A stretch of 64,000 nt of DNA from Glaciecola sp. XM2 (GCF_018595715.1 NZ_JAHEOJ010000015.1:1-64000), one strand, 5' to 3'. Shown: positions 6,649 through 16,732, numbered from the stretch's first letter. Notes: generated by a model from the letters alone, not told the origin. Numbers and translations: made by a program.

Positions 6649-7212
6649 TTAAGCCAACCTATTCAGCGCCGCCTCAATTGCAAACACATGCTCATCTACT
6701 TGTTGGTGATGACGTAGTGCGTTAGCCAGTTCAAACACATAATCACGGTTAGCACCACTTGGCCCTGTCGCATAGAAAATTTGATGCGCTATATTCTCTA
6801 TGCTCGCATCTCCCAAAAAGGCCGCATTGTCGGGCGCACCCAAATACACCAATGCGGTTTTCGTTTTCCCGTTGACCAATTGAATCTTAACTTCGTGTCG
6901 TAGGTAGCCATTTTTTTCGCGATGATCTAAATGCTCAAATACTTCCTCACTAACCTGATAGGCCATTCCAAAACAAGTCTCATTGGGAGTCGCTATTAAT
7001 GTTGCTACCCTGCCCGGCGCCTCTGGTGTACCGCGATGATCATGACTGCCCTGCCAAAACCGTCTCGTAAAATGCTCGATATATGCAGGGGCGCTATCAA
7101 TAAAAGGGAAGTCGACTTTGTAGATAAGCGAACCATATCCAAACAACCAAATCTCGTCGTAGCTTGCTAGGTTTTGTCTCTGTTTGTTAAGCGCTTGGGT
7201 GTCGTGACTCAT
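6649..7212 (-). CDS. chaC: ChaC-family gamma-glutamylcyclotransferase
   Basis: A 187-residue cytosolic enzyme expected to cleave glutathione to 5-oxoproline and Cys-Gly. FGYGSLI at residues 24-30 is the substrate-binding loop of the family, and the catalytic glutamate fits Glu99 in LDHREKNGY. RFWQGSHDHRGTPEAPGRV is also typical. The start is placed at the ATG at 7212, which lies 13 bases after the stop of the diguanylate cyclase gene; a longer frame upstream would overlap that gene. It is the last gene of a minus-strand run starting at tatA. Confidence 0.85.
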   Translation of the reverse strand: MSHDTQALNKQRQNLASYDEIWLFGYGSLIYKVDFPFIDSAPAYIEHFTRRFWQGSHDHRGTPEAPGRVATLIATPNETCFGMAYQVSEEVFEHLDHREKNGYLRHEVKIQLVNGKTKTALVYLGAPDNAAFLGDASIENIAHQIFYATGPSGANRDYVFELANALRHHQQVDEHVFAIEAALNRLA

Positions 7213-7225
7213 AAAATCTTTGATA

Positions 7226-9139
7226 TCACTCGTCGAAGGTTTCTGCGATAACGCGATTACGGCCGTTTTGTTTGGCTTTATAAAGCAGCTGATCGGCAAA
7301 GCCGAGTAAACCTTCTTTCTGATCATCACTCGTAATCACGCGAGCGGTAACACCAATACTCACCGTCATTTTGATTTTCTCCCCCTCAAACTCCACAACA
7401 GTTTGCTCCAGCGCGTCTCGCACACGCTCCATCAATACCGTTGCCCCGTCGATTTCGGTAGCAGGTAAAATAACCACAAACTCTTCGCCACCGTAACGAC
7501 AAATCACGTCACTGGGACGTTTGATATGTGTTTGTAGTAATTGTGAAAATACGCGCAAACACTCATCGCCTGCAGGGTGACCGTAGTTGTCGTTAATTTT
7601 TTTGAAAAAATCGATATCCAGCATCGCTAAGGTTAACTGCCTGTGTTCACGGCGGCTGCGACGCGCTTCTGCAAGTAAGCGTTTATCGAAATAGCGGCGA
7701 TTCATCAACCCGGTGAGTGGGTCAATTGCGCTCATTCGCTCTAGTTCTTGATTGGCCTCAGAAAGCTCCCGCATCGCAATTTCAAGCTCGAGGGTACGCT
7801 CTTCTACTCTATACTCTAAATCCTGCTGCGAAGCTTCTTGCACTTTTAATAGCTCATCTTTTGCCGCCATAGCTTGGCGCTCGTTTTCTAAAGCAAGTGT
7901 TTTGGCCCGCTCAGTTTCCTCAAACTGCGTACTAAAGCGGATGGCAAGCGCCAAAGAAAGTAAAATAGTTTCGGCAATCGCACCAACCATGAGCAGATAG
8001 TTAGCATTTAAGGGCAAGTTATACACGCCCAAATTTTCGGTGGTTAATACAACACCTGAAAATAAAACGACCAACCAAGCAGCGGAAAAATAGCGAGCAA
8101 TCGAATTTCCCTGTATTGCCAAATATAGGCTCGCAAGCAAAATGACCGGCGACGTGATGGCCATCATGATCAATACCGTTATAAGCAAAGGCGTATAGGG
8201 GAGAACAAACGCCAGTGCGAATACTCCAACATATATGAATTTGGCGATACTGAGCAGTAGATATGCGCGCGGACTGTTGCGCTTCAAATCTAAAACTTGT
8301 ATTGAAAACACGATCACCAGTGCCAATGTGACACAGGCAAACAGCATTAAGCCCTTTTGCTGAAACCATGGGCTGTCGGGCCAAAAGAACCTAAACCCAA
8401 CGCCTTGTAGAGCCGCTATAACAAGTGCTAACCCAATGACATAACCCGCATAAACCGCAAAGATCTTGTTGCGCGTGGTGGCAAACAAAAACAAATTACT
8501 TAATGCCATGGCCAACATGTAGCCAAAAAACAGTCCTAAGAATAATTGGTGCGCGCTGTTGTAACTAATGAAATCTGCATATTGCCAAACCCGAATGGGC
8601 AATTTGATTGGGCCATCACTTTGCACCCGAAGCACAATGAGCATGTGTTCATTATCGCCAGCGATAGGGAACAAAAACTGCTCGTGCTTGATCACACGTT
8701 GGTCGAAACTGCGCATATCGCCTGTTGAATATGTCGCTAATGGCTCAGAGATATCTATTGCGCCATTGACGTCAGCATTAAAGACCCACACATCTATCTC
8801 ATCTATAAGGCTATAATTTGCCTCCAGCAGATATTGGGAGCCAGGCTTGATTGAATCTAAACTGACTCGTATCCAGTGAGTATCGTTAGACAGCCCTAGA
8901 TTGTCGTTTATCAAAGGCTTCCATATCGCATCTGGGAACTGCTGTGTGATATCAGCGGGTAGCTCGCCTGTGATTGTCTCGGATGAATCGGTGACGTAGG
9001 TAGCACTGAAAGGTAGGCTCATCTTTTGTGCAATCGTGCTCAATGATACCGTAAACGCCAACATGCAGATGACAAACAGCGATATTATCGCTGTAATCCA
9101 ATAGCGTCTATCTGTAGGTATCAGCTGACCTGACTGCAT
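7226..9139 (-). CDS. 7TM-DISM diguanylate cyclase
   Basis: A 637-residue inner-membrane enzyme predicted to make cyclic di-GMP. After an N-terminal membrane helix (about 13-35) comes a periplasmic 7TMR-DISMED2-type domain to about residue 190, then seven membrane helices to about 405, a coiled coil (about 410-465, rich in Glu and Gln), and a GGDEF domain. The active site is GGEEF at 550-554. An inhibitory I-site, RPSD at 541-544, lies at the correct distance, so product feedback is likely. The gene starts 9 bases after tatD and seems to be in the same transcription unit. Confidence 0.9.
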   Translation of the reverse strand: MQSGQLIPTDRRYWITAIISLFVICMLAFTVSLSTIAQKMSLPFSATYVTDSSETITGELPADITQQFPDAIWKPLINDNLGLSNDTHWIRVSLDSIKPGSQYLLEANYSLIDEIDVWVFNADVNGAIDISEPLATYSTGDMRSFDQRVIKHEQFLFPIAGDNEHMLIVLRVQSDGPIKLPIRVWQYADFISYNSAHQLFLGLFFGYMLAMALSNLFLFATTRNKIFAVYAGYVIGLALVIAALQGVGFRFFWPDSPWFQQKGLMLFACVTLALVIVFSIQVLDLKRNSPRAYLLLSIAKFIYVGVFALAFVLPYTPLLITVLIMMAITSPVILLASLYLAIQGNSIARYFSAAWLVVLFSGVVLTTENLGVYNLPLNANYLLMVGAIAETILLSLALAIRFSTQFEETERAKTLALENERQAMAAKDELLKVQEASQQDLEYRVEERTLELEIAMRELSEANQELERMSAIDPLTGLMNRRYFDKRLLAEARRSRREHRQLTLAMLDIDFFKKINDNYGHPAGDECLRVFSQLLQTHIKRPSDVICRYGGEEFVVILPATEIDGATVLMERVRDALEQTVVEFEGEKIKMTVSIGVTARVITSDDQKEGLLGFADQLLYKAKQNGRNRVIAETFDE

Positions 9140-9148
9140 ATCGACATC

Positions 9149-9928
9149 TCATGGGTTAAATAATTTGCGCGCGTTGCTATACGCGCTTTCGTATACCTCT
9201 TGTATCGGCACCTGCTTAAGTTCCGCTACTTTTTCGGCCACAGCATGCAGGTACTTCGGTGCGTTGTTTTTTGCCCTCGGCCTAACGGTCTTAGGAAACA
9301 AATATGGGGCATCGGTCTCAAGCAATAAACGCGATAGCGGTAAATCTTGTACTGCAGCCTGTAAATCTTGACCACGTTTATCATCACACACCCAGCCAGT
9401 AATGCCAATATAGCATCCCATATCTAGATAGGTACGCATCGAGTGAGCGTCACCGGTAAAGCAATGGGCTACCATAAACGGCAGCGATGCGCACACGGGC
9501 GTGAGCATACTAATTTGTTTTTCAAAGGCGTCTCGTTCATGCAGATAAACACCTTTATTGAGACTGACAGCTATTTGAAGCTGCCTATCAAAAGCCGAGA
9601 TTTGTTTTTCGGGGGTGGAGAAGTTGCGATTAAAATCTAATCCACATTCACCTATTGCAGCAATAGAGTGTTGCTCAATTAAGGCTTCTAGCGTTTGCCA
9701 ATCATGCTCAGTAGCATGTTCAGCGTAGTGAGGATGAACGCCAGCGGTGACATGAAGTGAAAGGGAGTGTTCACGATATTTTTCTTTGAGGGCCACTGCA
9801 TTTTGCGATTCTGTGATATCGCTCGAAATCACCAATATATCTGACACATGATGAGCTAACGACTCGTCAAGTATCTGCTGACAGTCAAAACGCGAGTCTA
9901 GGAGATTTACACCCGCATCAAAAAGCAT
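9149..9928 (-). CDS. tatD: TatD-family metal-dependent DNase
   Basis: A 259-residue TIM-barrel hydrolase. It begins MLFDAGVNLLDSRFD, as in E. coli TatD, rather than the DSHCHLD form of the related YcfH and YjjV proteins. GECGLDFNRNFS, VAHCFTGD and LLLETDAPYLFP supply the metal-binding and catalytic residues. TatD is a 3'-5' nuclease linked to DNA repair and is not needed for Tat export, but it often lies with tatABC, as here. Confidence 0.92.
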   Translation of the reverse strand: MLFDAGVNLLDSRFDCQQILDESLAHHVSDILVISSDITESQNAVALKEKYREHSLSLHVTAGVHPHYAEHATEHDWQTLEALIEQHSIAAIGECGLDFNRNFSTPEKQISAFDRQLQIAVSLNKGVYLHERDAFEKQISMLTPVCASLPFMVAHCFTGDAHSMRTYLDMGCYIGITGWVCDDKRGQDLQAAVQDLPLSRLLLETDAPYLFPKTVRPRAKNNAPKYLHAVAEKVAELKQVPIQEVYESAYSNARKLFNP

Positions 9929-9931
9929 GAC

Positions 9932-10462
9932 CTAATTTATCCTTCTAACTCGCACGCTACGATTACTGCCTTCGAGTTGCAAGATGAATGAATTAAAAGC
10001 GCCTCGTTTAATATACACAACCGACGCTTCTCGCAAACGCAAACGATGGTTTTCTATTGCACGCCAGCGTTGACCATTTGCTAGAGTGACGATGTCTCTT
10101 CCTGCATTATTTTGGGTAATAGATACGATACTACTTGAGATTTGCTCGAGCTCATCGTCTGGACTATTTTTCTTTAAGTGACCCCCGCCAAATTCCTCTA
10201 TTTGCGCTTGTTCACTTATTTCAGGTATTTCGATTGCTTCTGGTGTTTGGGTAAGTTCAGCGCTCACGGTTTCTTGAGCGGGTGTCCTGGGCGTAGACTC
10301 GAGTACTTCGGCGACATCTTGAAAAAGCGCGTCGTAGCAGGCAAGTCTCTGACTGGCTTCGCCTATACTTTTGCATGTTTGAATGGCTTGCTCACTCGGC
10401 GATGCAAAAATAGGCGCGGCAATAAGCAACGTTAATCCACCAATTAAGCACGCTATCTTCAT
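9932..10462 (-). CDS. Periplasmic protein with a C-x11-C pattern (RLACYD)
   Basis: A 176-residue protein. Residues 1-20 are a signal peptide ([15 protein letters not shown]). Next comes the pattern Cys30 ... RLACYDAL with Cys42, found at the N-terminus of several periplasmic families such as VasI-like proteins. The middle is acidic and low in complexity. The C-terminal 60 residues ([20 protein letters not shown] and onward) look like a small beta domain. It overlaps the tatC stop by 4 bases and lies between tatC and tatD, so it is co-transcribed. Function unknown. Confidence 0.75.
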   Translation of the reverse strand: MKIACLIGGLTLLIAAPIFASPSEQAIQTCKSIGEASQRLACYDALFQDVAEVLESTPRTPAQETVSAELTQTPEAIEIPEISEQAQIEEFGGGHLKKNSPDDELEQISSSIVSITQNNAGRDIVTLANGQRWRAIENHRLRLREASVVYIKRGAFNSFILQLEGSNRSVRVRRIN

Positions 10463-11214
10463 TTATCTGACTCCATTTGCGAGGTTTCTTCTACGTCACT
10501 CGGTTTGCGAGTATAAAACGCCCCAACGATCACTCCAATTTCAAACAACAACCACATCGGCACAGCCAACAAGGTTTGAGAGATAACATCAGGCGGCGTG
10601 AGCAACATGCCCACCACAAATACCCCAACAATGACGTATGGGCGTTTTTTTCTCAGATTGTCGGGCGTTGTGATCCCTGTCCAGCACATTAAGATGATGG
10701 CTACGGGTATTTCAAAGGCGATCCCAAACGCAAAAAAGAGTTTAAGCACAAAGTTCAGATAGCTTGATATATCGGTGCTGATAAGCACCCCCTCAGGGGC
10801 AACACTGTTGAAAAACATAAATGCGAGTGGGAACACGACAAAGTACGCAAAGGCCATACCCGCATAAAACAACAGCGTGCTGCTAATTAACAGCGGTGCA
10901 ACCAGTTTCTTTTCGTTTTTATATAAGCCTGGGGCAATAAACCCCCATATTTGATATAAAACCACGGGGATGGCAATAAAAAATGAGAGCACTAAGGTCA
11001 GTTTAAATGGCGCCAAAAAGGGTGATGCAACGTCGGTGGCAATCATGCTTGCCCCTTCTGGCATTGCTGCAACTAATGGGTCGGCAACATAGGCATAGAT
11101 GTCTTGAGCGAAATAAAACAAACATACAAACACCACAAGCACCGCTATTAGTGCACGTAAAATGCGTGTTCTTAACTCAATAAGATGGGATATAAATGTG
11201 CTTTGCTCAGTCAT
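10459..11214 (-). CDS. tatC: Twin-arginine translocase subunit TatC
   Basis: A 251-residue inner-membrane protein with six hydrophobic segments. The N-terminal [13 protein letters not shown] is the signature region that binds twin-arginine signal peptides with Tat[16 protein letters not shown] and the end of the fourth segment also match the family. The start at 11214 overlaps the tatB stop in ATGACTGA, so translation is coupled. A longer frame upstream is only the tatB region read out of frame. Confidence 0.96.
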   Translation of the reverse strand: MTEQSTFISHLIELRTRILRALIAVLVVFVCLFYFAQDIYAYVADPLVAAMPEGASMIATDVASPFLAPFKLTLVLSFFIAIPVVLYQIWGFIAPGLYKNEKKLVAPLLISSTLLFYAGMAFAYFVVFPLAFMFFNSVAPEGVLISTDISSYLNFVLKLFFAFGIAFEIPVAIILMCWTGITTPDNLRKKRPYVIVGVFVVGMLLTPPDVISQTLLAVPMWLLFEIGVIVGAFYTRKPSDVEETSQMESDK

Positions 11215-11605
11215 CTTTGGGCGTTTTTGCAGTTGAATCGGTTGCCTCAATCGCCTTTGACGCTGGGGCATCATCCACATTGAGTTGTTTGTTTGGGTCA
11301 CTTACAGCTTGATTTTGATATGGGCGCTGTACAGATGCTGCGGCGGCTTTTAATTCATCAACGCTGCGCTTGATATCACCGCCGATGTTATCCATGCCCA
11401 TCTGCTCAGCTTTTTTCAAGTTTTCGTGCAATTCATGCGTTTTTAATTGCTCGGAGACTTCCTGCTTAAAGCCGTTTGCCATATTTTTAACGCTTTTTAT
11501 GGTATCCGCGGTAGCTCGCATAAACGAAGGCAAGCGTTCGGGCCCAATAACGACCAACGCGACGATGCCAATAATTAAAAGCTCCCAGAAGCCGATATCA
11601 AACAT
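11207..11605 (-). CDS. tatB: Twin-arginine translocase subunit TatB
   Basis: A 132-residue protein. It has a single N-terminal membrane helix beginning [20 protein letters not shown], then the GPERLP hinge, an amphipathic helix, and a charged C-terminal tail. It forms the receptor with TatC. The gap to tatA is 4 bases. Confidence 0.95.
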   Translation of the reverse strand: MFDIGFWELLIIGIVALVVIGPERLPSFMRATADTIKSVKNMANGFKQEVSEQLKTHELHENLKKAEQMGMDNIGGDIKRSVDELKAAAASVQRPYQNQAVSDPNKQLNVDDAPASKAIEATDSTAKTPKDD

Positions 11606-11609
11606 AAGG

Positions 11610-11846
11610 TTAGTCTTTTGACTCTGCTTTTTCTTTGGTTTGGGTTGTGCTTGCAGTAGCGTCAGACTTATCTTCTACTGGCGCAAAATCCGCGTCTTTT
11701 TTGTCTTCATCATCATTCATGGCCTTTTTAAAGCCCTTTAACGCGCCGCCTAAATCTGAGCCAACGTTACGTAGTTTTTTTGTACCAAACAATAAAACCA
11801 CAATCAGCAATATGATAACCACTTGCCAAATACTAATTCCGCCCAT
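11610..11846 (-). CDS. tatA: Twin-arginine translocase subunit TatA
   Basis: A 78-residue pore-forming subunit. Its N-terminal helix ([17 protein letters not shown]), FGTKKL hinge at residues 20-25 and amphipathic helix ([12 protein letters not shown]) are canonical. The tail is highly charged (DDEDKKD). It is the first gene of the tatABC run. Confidence 0.95.
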   Translation of the reverse strand: MGGISIWQVVIILLIVVLLFGTKKLRNVGSDLGGALKGFKKAMNDDEDKKDADFAPVEDKSDATASTTQTKEKAESKD

Positions 11847-12089
11847 AACAAATCCTCTATCAAGTTCGTGGTATCGCTTTGATGAACAACACCTTTACGC
11901 TATACCCGTAATATAGTTGAAGTATACCATTGGTTAAAGAGAAGCATCATACAAAATGCGACAATAGGTATAATTTAGATGACCTTATTGGGAGTGATGA
12001 CTTGACACGGTAGGGTATGTATTTAAAAATCGTGACACGCAGTATTTTGGATTGCAACGATTGCAGTCGATTCAAAATGAGGGATTATT
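11847..12089. promoter_or_regulatory. Divergent promoter region of tatA and a TonB-domain gene
   Basis: A 243-base gap between divergent genes must hold both promoters. GGATTATT ahead of the ATG at 12090 is a weak ribosome site. No known operator was identified. Confidence 0.4.
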
Positions 12090-13208
12090 ATGAATATCAA
12101 AACATTATCGCTAATAAGCGCCGCGCTTATCATGAGCTTTGCTCACCTAACAGCAGTTGCACAAGACGCTGACTTCCCGTGTGATGACATGGCACAAGCA
12201 GCACTCTCCCAGACACCATCAGACAAAGTCACACGAATAACGTCCTTCACGCCTCCAGAAGTTTTGGAGCGTCCAAGGATGCGCTTTCCTACTGAAGCGC
12301 TTAGAAATGGTGCTGAAGGATGGGTGCAAATGAGCTATGTAATTGACGAAGAGGGCAAAGTTGTAGACCCCGTAGTGGAGGATTTTAGCGGTCATCGCGC
12401 TTTTAGGAGTTCTGCGCTTAGAGCGCTGAAAAATACGCGCTATACCCCTGCAATGAAAGACGGCAAACCAACCGAGGTTTGTCATCAATCAATACGCTTT
12501 GACTTCACTATCGGCGGTGCAACGGGTGCAACCAGAAGTTTTGTATATCAATATAAGAAAGCCGAGGACCTTTTTCAAAATGGCGATATTGAAGCTGCTG
12601 AGGTTTTAGTTGAAAAAATGCGCGATAATAAAAATCGTAATCGGTACGAAAATGCATGGTTGTGGAATTTGGACGCGTTAATTGCGGCAAAAAAAGATGA
12701 CCAGGTGCGTATTGCGCGAAGCTTATCACGCGCTATTTCTAGCAGTAGATCCCACGACGAGGAGCATAAAACGTTTTCGGATGACTACAAAGCCAATTTG
12801 TATCAACGCCTGTTTGTTGCCAGAACGAACCTGAAGCAATATGCGCTGGCGCTACAAACTTATGACGATATAAAAAGCTTACCAAACAGTGATGAGCTCA
12901 TTAAACCTTTACAGCCAATGCTCGCGCATATCGAAGAGGTATCGGCATCCGATAAGAATATTGCGGTCGCTATCACACTAGATGAAGACGATCAGTACTT
13001 TCATAGATTATTGCGCAACAAGTTTGCCTTTGCAGATATACAGGGCGAATTGGAAACCGTAGAAGTACGGTGCGAAACGCGCAGAGAAAAATTCACTATT
13101 GCCGAAGATCACATTTGGACCATTCCGAAGTCTTGGGGCAATTGCCAAGTGTTTATTCAAGGTGAAGCGCAGACGACGTTCAATCTAGTTGAGGTTGCTG
13201 AAGCTTAG
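12090..13208 (+). CDS. Periplasmic protein with a TonB C-terminal domain
   Basis: A 372-residue protein. Residues 1-25 form a signal peptide (ending AVAQD). Residues about 55-140 match a TonB C-terminal domain: RFPTEALRNGAEGWVQMSYVIDEEGKV, then ALRNTRY-like AALKNTRYTPA sequence and a closing strand. The remainder (about 150-290) is helical and TPR-like, then a small beta domain. True TonB has its domain at the C-terminus behind a membrane anchor; here it is N-terminal, so energy transduction is doubtful. Monocistronic, divergent from tatA. Confidence 0.8.
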   Translation: MNIKTLSLISAALIMSFAHLTAVAQDADFPCDDMAQAALSQTPSDKVTRITSFTPPEVLERPRMRFPTEALRNGAEGWVQMSYVIDEEGKVVDPVVEDFSGHRAFRSSALRALKNTRYTPAMKDGKPTEVCHQSIRFDFTIGGATGATRSFVYQYKKAEDLFQNGDIEAAEVLVEKMRDNKNRNRYENAWLWNLDALIAAKKDDQVRIARSLSRAISSSRSHDEEHKTFSDDYKANLYQRLFVARTNLKQYALALQTYDDIKSLPNSDELIKPLQPMLAHIEEVSASDKNIAVAITLDEDDQYFHRLLRNKFAFADIQGELETVEVRCETRREKFTIAEDHIWTIPKSWGNCQVFIQGEAQTTFNLVEVAEA

Positions 13209-13278
13209 AGTAAGTACTCACATACTATTATTTTTTAAAGTGCAGTTTTAATAATATTATCTTTGGCGTTAGCGGATA

Positions 13279-13848
13279 CTAACGAGGGTCTGTCTCAACG
13301 GCGGCCGTTTCCACTCGGTATTTTTCATGAAACGCCAAAAGCCCAGGGAAGGATTGCAGGTCGTATAAATCACGAAACAGTAACCAATCGAGCATTGCAA
13401 ACAAACTCATGCTCAAATAGTTCCATTGGGTAAACGCTTCATCATCCACCACTTTTTCAAAGTAAGCCATGACCGAAACAATGCGCTCGTTTTGAAGTTT
13501 GAAGAAAAGTTTATCGGGCGCATTTTCAATTTCAGAGCGCTTCAATAAAAACAGATGAATAAAAGAATCGTTGGCTGAATCAATGGCCGTGAGCATGTTC
13601 TGCTGCACCAAACTAAGTGGTGTAGCCAAGCCCTTATCACACAAATACTGAAATATAACGCGTGAGTCTAAAACAACCTGCTGGCCATCCATCAACATGG
13701 GAATTTTCAATGTAGGGTTATTTTCGACTAACATGGCACGATCATCGGGTGCATACACATCTACTTCAACAAACTCATACGCAATACTTTGCATCAACAT
13801 GCGTAAGCGTCGCACGTAAGGTGAAGTTGTCGAGCCATATAATTTCAT
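13279..13848 (-). CDS. Glutathione S-transferase-like (SspA-like) protein
   Basis: A 189-residue protein with a thioredoxin-like N-terminal GST domain (MKLYGSTTSPYVRRLRMLM, NPTLKIPMLMDG, VLDSRVIFQYL) and a short helical C-terminal domain. The catalytic-site position has Ser-Pro-Tyr rather than Cys. The start at 13848 is chosen because it gives the canonical GST opening; a frame start six codons upstream is possible. The substrate is unknown. Confidence 0.8.
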   Translation of the reverse strand: MKLYGSTTSPYVRRLRMLMQSIAYEFVEVDVYAPDDRAMLVENNPTLKIPMLMDGQQVVLDSRVIFQYLCDKGLATPLSLVQQNMLTAIDSANDSFIHLFLLKRSEIENAPDKLFFKLQNERIVSVMAYFEKVVDDEAFTQWNYLSMSLFAMLDWLLFRDLYDLQSFPGLLAFHEKYRVETAAVETDPR

Positions 13849-13874
13849 TGTTGCGCCTTTATGCAAGTTGATTG

Positions 13875-14219
13875 TTAAATGCTAAATGAAGCCCCGCATC
13901 CGCACGTCGTGCTAGCATTTGGGTTATTTACCAAAAACCGAGAACCTTCTAGCCCTTCGGTGTAATCTACTATTCCGCCCACCAAGTATTGCAAACTCAT
14001 TGGGTCTACTACTAAAGTGACCGATTCTTTATCAATGGTCATATCGCCTTCGTTGACTTTTTCATCGAAGGTGAAGCCATACTGGAAGCCAGAGCATCCG
14101 CCACCGGTAACGTAGACTCTTAGTTTTAGGTTCGGATTTTCTTCTTCTTCAATCAGCGACTTCACTTTATGTGCCGCTGCGTCAGAAAACTCAATTGGCA
14201 TTGCCATTTCAACCGACAT
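13875..14219 (-). CDS. erpA: Iron-sulfur insertion protein ErpA
   Basis: A 114-residue A-type carrier, the same length as E. coli ErpA. It holds the three conserved cysteines: Cys42 in [11 protein letters not shown], and Cys106 and Cys108 in TTCGCGASF. It receives Fe-S clusters from the Isc or Suf machinery and passes them to apo-proteins, including isoprenoid-pathway enzymes. The start at 14219 avoids a four-residue extension. Confidence 0.95.
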   Translation of the reverse strand: MSVEMAMPIEFSDAAAHKVKSLIEEEENPNLKLRVYVTGGGCSGFQYGFTFDEKVNEGDMTIDKESVTLVVDPMSLQYLVGGIVDYTEGLEGSRFLVNNPNASTTCGCGASFSI

Positions 14220-14289
14220 GCATCTCTCCAATTTGTGATACCGTTAATAATCGCGGATTATCCAATACCTGAGTAATTTAATCAAGTAT

Positions 14290-15000
14290 TCACTCAGCTT
14301 CGCTGAAAGCTTCTACCCACGTAATACTGGTATTGTAACTACCTCGCCTTCGGTTGTATTTGTACACATCTGTTTCTAACTCAAACTTCTCCGGGATAAA
14401 ATTAGCTGGCAGAGTGATAGTGGTCTCAATCACTTGGAAATACTTAAAGCCAAATTTAAGCGGCGTTTTTGGTTCATCTTGCAATTCACTCAGCGCATAT
14501 GTTTTTGGCTTACCGTCTAAACTACCCGATATCTCGATGTCTAGGTCGCCCTTGATAATATCTTTAATGTTTTCATGTTGTAGCAACACCATACTCACCG
14601 CGTAATTGTTTGTGCTTTGCGTAGCAGTAACTGCCAAGCGCTCCACTACAAATCCATCTTGCGTAAGTTCCGGTGCCATTACTCGTTGAAAAAATGCCAG
14701 CTCTTGTTTTAAAGCAATCTCTCGGCTTGCCGCGTCTTGCAGGGCAGTTTGGCTCTCTTGTTGAGTTAAGCGGGCAACGTCTAATGCAATTTTCATCGTG
14801 TTAATTTGTGAGTTTAAGCTTTGATTTTCGCGGGTTAAATTTTCAACCGACTGACGCATGACTTTTACATCTTGCCCAAGACCTGAATTACTGCGATCTG
14901 CAAACACATATCCCAAATAAAATGCTAACAGCAAAATTCCAATGACAAATGCATAGAACTGTACAAATCCATATTTGTGTTTGTACTCAGCTAATTTCAA
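14290..15000 (-). CDS. Single-pass membrane coiled-coil protein (DUF6776-like)
   Basis: A 236-residue protein. One membrane helix (about 12-34) is followed by a coiled coil (about 42-105, VMRQSVENLTRENQSLNSQI) and a C-terminal beta-rich periplasmic domain. The plan matches DUF6776 proteins, found beside erpA or bactofilin genes in gammaproteobacteria. Function unknown. It diverges from the CLC channel gene, with 61 bases between starts. Confidence 0.75.
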   Translation of the reverse strand: MKLAEYKHKYGFVQFYAFVIGILLLAFYLGYVFADRSNSGLGQDVKVMRQSVENLTRENQSLNSQINTMKIALDVARLTQQESQTALQDAASREIALKQELAFFQRVMAPELTQDGFVVERLAVTATQSTNNYAVSMVLLQHENIKDIIKGDLDIEISGSLDGKPKTYALSELQDEPKTPLKFGFKYFQVIETTITLPANFIPEKFELETDVYKYNRRRGSYNTSITWVEAFSEAE

Positions 15001-15061
15001 AAAATCTCTCCTTTATCAAGGGATTATGTTAGTCTTTGCGAATCTAAAAAGCGAGAACGTT

Positions 15062-16723
15062 ATGAGTCTACAGTCATTACGACAAGCCCTTTCGCATCCA
15101 AGCACGTCGGTCCAACTTTGTTTGATTGGGTTGGCAGGTGGCTTGATTGCAGCGTTTGTGATCATCAGTTTTCGTTTAACCCTCACATTATTGCACGTGT
15201 TTTTCTTGGACGGAATTGGCAATTACGCTTCGCTCTCTGACGTCTATCGCTTAGCCCTGCCATTTGTCGCCGTTACGCTCATTATTGGCGTAGCTAAACT
15301 CACCGGTTTTGAACATTATCGTCTTGGTATTCCGTTTGTTATCCATCGAGTGAAGCAGTTTTACGGGCATATTCCACTACGGACCACTATTAATCAATTT
15401 TTTGGCGGCATCTTTGCCCTCGCCAGTGGCTTTGTTGTGGGAAAAGAAGGCCCCACCGTCCACTTAGCCGCTTGGGCAAGTCATTACGTGGGAAGATGGC
15501 TAAAACTGCCTTTCAACAGTTTACGTATACTCGCTGGGTGCGGCATTGCAGCGGGTATTGCAGCGGCCTTTAACACGCCTTTTGCCGCCGTTATTTTTGT
15601 GATGGAAGTGGTACTCAGAGAGTATAAGGTCCATATTTTTGTGCCCATTATGCTATCTGCCGCTTGTGGCTCTGTGATCACCCGCCTTGTGTTTGGCGAC
15701 GTAAGTGAACTGGCTTTTTTAAATTTTGCCCCCGTACCGCCCACACAATTACCTTATTTGGTGTTAATGGGCATCTGTATTGGGATCGTTGCAGCGCTTT
15801 TTAACAAACAACTGATGAACATTATGCGTTGGTTTACGCCAATGAATATGATTGGGCGCTTGTATGTTGCGGCTGCAATCACCGGTGCTTTTGGCTATTT
15901 CATGCCCAGTAGCATGGGTGCAGAATTCATCAACATCGAACTGTTGCTAGGCACTCAACCCGACATCGGTACTCTGCTTGCCCTATTTGCAGCAAAGTTT
16001 GTATTGGCAATTGTAGCCATTGCGCTTGGCGTGCCAGGAGGGATTATCGGTGCGGTAATGGTAATCGGCATGCTGCTTGGTGTTGTTTTAATGCAACCTA
16101 TTTCAACACTTATGCCCGGTGACATGACAAGTACCTATGCCCTGCTCGGCATGGCTGGCTTCTTGGCAGCGGTATTACATGCGCCCATGGCGGCATTATC
16201 TGCCGCAATGGAGCTTGCGGCGAGTTCTCAAGCTGTGCTGCCTGCAATGATTGTGATAGTGAGCGCTTACGTTACTGCAAAGCAAATGTGTAACAATAAA
16301 TCGATTTTTATTCAGCAATTAGATTTTCAGGAGCTTCCTTATACTCGAACCGCTATCCGCGATATGCTCCAACAAACCGGAGTTATGGCAATGATGAAGC
16401 GCGAATTAACCGTCATGCGCGATGTATCAGATGACGTTTTGTATGATTATTTACAAACCCATCCTGAGCACACGCTGATTCATTACGCCGCTGACAATGC
16501 ACACATTGTGGAGCTAAACGTGAGTTTGAACGCCAACGATAACCCACTCATGATGCACGATACAGTGCTACTGAGCGAACAACATACGCTTGCAGATGTG
16601 CATGAAGCATTGCAAACTAGGCGCCAAGGCGCGGTACTCATTCAAAGTGTTGAGCATGACGATATCAGCGGCGTGATCACATGGAATATGGTACACAATT
16701 ACTTGTTAAAACAACGACATTAA
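15062..16723 (+). CDS. CLC-type chloride channel or antiporter with C-terminal CBS region
   Basis: A 553-residue membrane protein. GKEGPTVHLAAWASHYVGRW contains the gating glutamate (Glu129) of the GREGP motif. RILAGCGIAAGIAAAFNTPFAAVIFVMEV is the next signature. The GSGIP filter is replaced by a YRLGIP version, and GIFAP by GVPGGIIGA, so anion preference may differ from E. coli ClcA. The last 100 residues form a CBS-like cytoplasmic region. The start at 15062 follows GAACGTT and is preferred to an upstream frame that would overlap the divergent gene. Confidence 0.88.
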   Translation: MSLQSLRQALSHPSTSVQLCLIGLAGGLIAAFVIISFRLTLTLLHVFFLDGIGNYASLSDVYRLALPFVAVTLIIGVAKLTGFEHYRLGIPFVIHRVKQFYGHIPLRTTINQFFGGIFALASGFVVGKEGPTVHLAAWASHYVGRWLKLPFNSLRILAGCGIAAGIAAAFNTPFAAVIFVMEVVLREYKVHIFVPIMLSAACGSVITRLVFGDVSELAFLNFAPVPPTQLPYLVLMGICIGIVAALFNKQLMNIMRWFTPMNMIGRLYVAAAITGAFGYFMPSSMGAEFINIELLLGTQPDIGTLLALFAAKFVLAIVAIALGVPGGIIGAVMVIGMLLGVVLMQPISTLMPGDMTSTYALLGMAGFLAAVLHAPMAALSAAMELAASSQAVLPAMIVIVSAYVTAKQMCNNKSIFIQQLDFQELPYTRTAIRDMLQQTGVMAMMKRELTVMRDVSDDVLYDYLQTHPEHTLIHYAADNAHIVELNVSLNANDNPLMMHDTVLLSEQHTLADVHEALQTRRQGAVLIQSVEHDDISGVITWNMVHNYLLKQRH

Positions 16724-16732
16724 GGAAAGCAG

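Noticed and set aside
10178-10435. Plus-strand frames opposite the tat run
   Set aside because: Antisense shadows of well-supported genes.
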